Below are positions 20,164-22,500 of a stretch of DNA of 22,500 nucleotides, piece after piece. The notes beneath the pieces were generated by a model, which worked only from the letters and a program-made list of their open reading frames with translations, was not told the origin of the DNA and did no database searches. Position 1 is the first letter of the stretch. Each line of letters opens with the position of its first letter. Position numbers and translations under genes: made by a program. The stretch comes from Bigelowiella natans CCMP2755 (Eukaryota; Cercozoa; Chlorarachniophyceae), in NCBI GenBank assembly GCA_000320545.1, contig ADNK01001387.1, forward strand, positions 1 to 22,500, given 5' to 3'.

Positions 20164-20185
20164 GCACGCATGCTAGCATGCGTGC
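20164..20185. repeat. 22-bp perfect palindrome
   Basis: GCACGCATGCT followed by its exact reverse complement, with GCATGC twice and GCTAGC at the centre. It could extrude as a cruciform or be a dimeric protein site. It lies within the alternating purine-pyrimidine tract. Confidence 0.85.
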
Positions 20186-21331
20186 AGCTAGGCAGTGGCG
20201 GTGCACATGCGTGAAACACACACATGAACAAGATTGTGCGCACACATGTCTAGCAGATGTGCCCGCGGCCTGCAGATCTAGAGATGTCAAAATGTGCAGA
20301 TGAACTTGTCATGCACAACCAGAGCCCCATAGGTTCTGTTTCAAAACATGGACAAAGCCAGAATAAAGGTTGCACATTGCGTGACGTTGTCGCATGCTGC
20401 AACACGACAATCCAGCAATGTTCAGCACACCAATCCAGCAATGTTGTTGACATTATCGATCATCGATTGATCCACCCTAGCAGGGCACACATCCAACACC
20501 AACATGGCGCGGCGTGCTGTGCTGGCGTGTGCGCGCATGAAAGCACGCTAGCACGATGCATGCTGGCAGGCATTGAGATGCAGAGATGTTTGGCTAGTTT
20601 TGTGTGCTCAGATTGCATGTGCAACCCCGCCAAGCTTTGAGCTTGTGTGCAATGGGTGCGATGCAGACACAGATACAGCTTGCGTAAACGCGTGTCTGAC
20701 GGTGTGTGCACGTCGATCTGCCACGTTCTTCAATCCATGCGTGCACGTACGTCTGACGTCCACGTGTGTGCCAGGAAGCTTCAGAGCTTCTCAGAGCCAA
20801 CAGGTGGCCATCTGAATTTTGTCTCAAGGTCGCACTGGCAGGTGGAAGTTTGAGTGTGCTGGTCCAGTGGTGCCAGGGTGTGCAGTGTGGTTTGTCTAGC
20901 TGTGGCTTGTGAGTTGGGCACAGGCCCCTGTCACTTTTGACAATTGACTTTTGACCTCCTGCGATTTCTTCTGCCGTCTGTGACTCAGTGCCACTGCTTT
21001 CCAAAATGCACTGACCACGGCACAGGAGTCCTCCCCACCAATTCTCTTGCCAGAGTTTGCAAACCTTGCTTGCTTGTGGCTGGTCTCATCATCATTGCAA
21101 ATGGATGGAGTCTTCGTGGTGTCTCGGACGATGTTCCACAGACGCTGCCACACACAGCATTGGTGGCGATAGAACTGGTGCGACTATGGAAAGAAGCAAA
21201 ACTGGATGCGATGCCCATTCGAAATATCTTCAAACCAGAGCAAAACACATTGTCGCAAATGACAATTTCCATCCTTTCAGTACCAAGAATTGCCGTGTCG
21301 ATAAAGCTCACGCTCACGCACTGAGGACTTA

Positions 21332-22304
21332 ATGGATTTACCCTCCTCAAAACGCAGTGCCAGTGGCCATGCGGATGATATCCCCAGGAAGAGTGCAAAC
21401 GAAAGAGGCCACCACCGCGATAGGGACGGTGAACAAGAAAAAGATTATTCTGGAAGACGGTCCGTCTCAATCGATGTTCTGTCTGCCAAGATTTAAAGTT
21501 CTTAATTAGATCGATGTTAATTACTATCTACAGGGAGGAAAGGCGAAAGCATGGTGATCGTGATCGAGATCGTGATAGACGTCGCCGCGACAGAGAACGA
21601 GACAGGCATTCGATGAGCTAACATGACGTAAATCTAGAAAGAATGCTGAACCAACGTTACTACAACAAACACAGGAATGGAGACCGGGAGAGAAGTAGTA
21701 AGGGTGAAAAGCGAAGAAGAGGAAAGGGTGAGAACAAGAACGAGGATGCTAAAGTAAGTCTGATCTAATGAGCCGAAAATGTCGGTATCACTAATCTAAC
21801 CCTCCTCCTATCAAAAAGGATGATGATGATGATCTAGGAAAAGGCGAGTCAGGTTCGAAGAAGCTGACAGATCATCGCAATAAGGACAGTAGCAGCAGCA
21901 GAGAACAACGAGATAGAGGAGGAGGAGGAGGAGGAGGGGGAGAGAGGGAAAGATCAAGGAAAGAGTCAAGTCGTAGCAGTCGCAGGTGAGAAAGTGCGCA
22001 AACTCCTATGTAAAAGCAGCTACTAACGGCGATTGAATCATAATCACACCACCAACACCAACACCAACACCAACAATATATTACTGCGGCAGCAGGAGGC
22101 GGCGCAATGATCGTGATCGACGCAGGAGACGGCGTAGGTCACCATCTGAATCAGAATCTGAAAGGTATTTGTTGTTTTTGTTATTGTTGTTGTTGTCGTA
22201 TGTTCTGGGCGACAACACTTAATATCATCAACCTCATAATGAAATGCATCTTCTTCTTCTTCACTTGATCATAAATCCCTCTTCCTGGTGCCAATCAATA
22301 AGAA

Positions 22305-22346
<42 letters not shown>

Positions 22347-22500
22347 CAGTGATTCAACATCGAGTTCAGAAGAAGAACAAAAAAGAAAGAAGAAGCGCAA
22401 ATCAAACTTCGGCCCAAAGCCCGTGGTAGTAATAATAAAAATAACAACAACAAGCTGCAGCAAATGCTGCATGATAGTCTATAGTAATGATATGGTAAAT
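21332..22500 (+). CDS. RS/RD-rich nuclear protein, N-terminal part
   Basis: Cut by the window end. Exons are 21332-21459, 21534-21605, 21675-21753, 21819-21985, 22093-22164 and 22350 onward (donor perhaps at 22425). The product is highly charged: RD repeats (DRDRDRDRRRRDRERDR) in exon 2, KGEKRRRGKGEN in exon 3, DDDDD and a Gly8 run then RSRKESSRSSR in exon 4, RRRRNDRDRRRRRRRSPSES in exon 5, and SSSEEEQKRKKKRKSNFGPK in exon 6. This is the composition of RS domains, which sit in nuclear speckles and recruit spliceosome parts. U2AF large subunits and other SR-related proteins begin this way. The domain that would identify it lies beyond the window. Intron 2 seems to use a GC donor at 21606; otherwise a TAA at 21619-21621 ends the frame. 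The exon 5 acceptor is a tandem NAGNAG. Confidence 0.75.
22049..22077. repeat. (ACCAAC)n hexanucleotide repeat, intronic
   Basis: Four or so ACCAAC units in intron 4 of the RS-rich gene, just upstream of the tandem acceptor at 22091-22095. They may serve as a weak pyrimidine tract. Confidence 0.85.
22308..22344. repeat. (TA)n microsatellite ending at an acceptor
   Basis: About 18 TA units end five bases before the acceptor AG at 22348-22349 of exon 6 of the RS-rich gene. The usual pyrimidine tract is replaced by TA. Confidence 0.95.

Larger units (their letters stand above)
19569..21331. other. Long intergenic island, alternating purine-pyrimidine
   Basis: 1.76 kb between CMSS1 and the RS-rich gene, which point the same way. 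A TA repeat lies at 19660-19692. From about 19830 to 20830 the sequence is the strongest alternating purine-pyrimidine DNA in the window, e.g. 20042-20067 (26 bp perfect alternation) and 20075-20105. It includes a 22-bp palindrome at 20164-20185, a hairpin at 19952-19973 and GCATGC words at 20049, 20122, 20168, 20176 and 20558. From about 20830 to 21330 the texture changes and overlapping open frames exist on both strands (20944-21324 plus; 21153-20896 and 21470-20985 minus). None has a recognised domain, so no gene is called. Confidence 0.6.

Noticed and set aside
20985-21470. 161-codon minus-strand frame
   Set aside because: It runs across the well-supported first exon of the RS-rich gene and has no domain.

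Overview
This is a gene-dense eukaryotic nuclear window. Nearly every gene is built from short exons joined by GT-AG introns (many about 42-120 nt). Most introns are AT-rich and many carry dinucleotide or trinucleotide microsatellites. No bacterial-type operon, ribosome binding site, rRNA, tRNA, CRISPR array or recognisable transposon was found. A Tctex-type dynein light chain of the ciliary class (DYNLT2B type) points to an organism that has, or descends from, a flagellated or ciliated cell. Together with intron density and microsatellites this suggests a protist or alga, but I cannot place it further. I rebuilt exons by hand from splice signals and reading phase; they are models without transcript support.

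Layout. 179-5981 (-): a 20-exon gene for a 674-aa protein I do not recognise. 6063-6614 (+): an intronless small multi-pass membrane protein. 6615-8095: convergent intergenic island. 8096-9308 (-): single-domain rhodanese with a hydrophobic leader, 8 exons. 9395-10077 (+): unrecognised 183-aa protein, 3 exons. 10078-11301: convergent island. 11302-14129 (-): RCC1-repeat protein, 10 exons, 624 aa, with a leader that looks mitochondrial. 14496-15431 (+): DYNLT2B/TCTEX1D2, 6 exons, 142 aa. 15432-16513: convergent island. 16514-17566 (-): unrecognised 260-aa protein, 4 exons. 17797-19568 (+): CMSS1 (Cms1-family ribosome biogenesis factor), 12 exons, about 359 aa. 19569-21331: long intergenic island. 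21332 to the window end (+): start of an RS/RD-rich nuclear protein resembling splicing factors, 6 exons visible.

The genes form no pathway, but their arrangement is regular. Four head-to-head pairs share start gaps of only 81, 86, 366 and 230 bp. Each convergent 3'-3' gap (1.1-1.5 kb), and the long gap before the RS gene, holds DNA unlike the genes: many GCATGC, CACGTG and GTGCAC words, long alternating purine-pyrimidine runs, palindromes and small hairpins. Other points of interest are complementary microsatellites flanking internal exons (a possible exon-skipping or circular-RNA arrangement), a likely GC-AG intron, and several orphan proteins.
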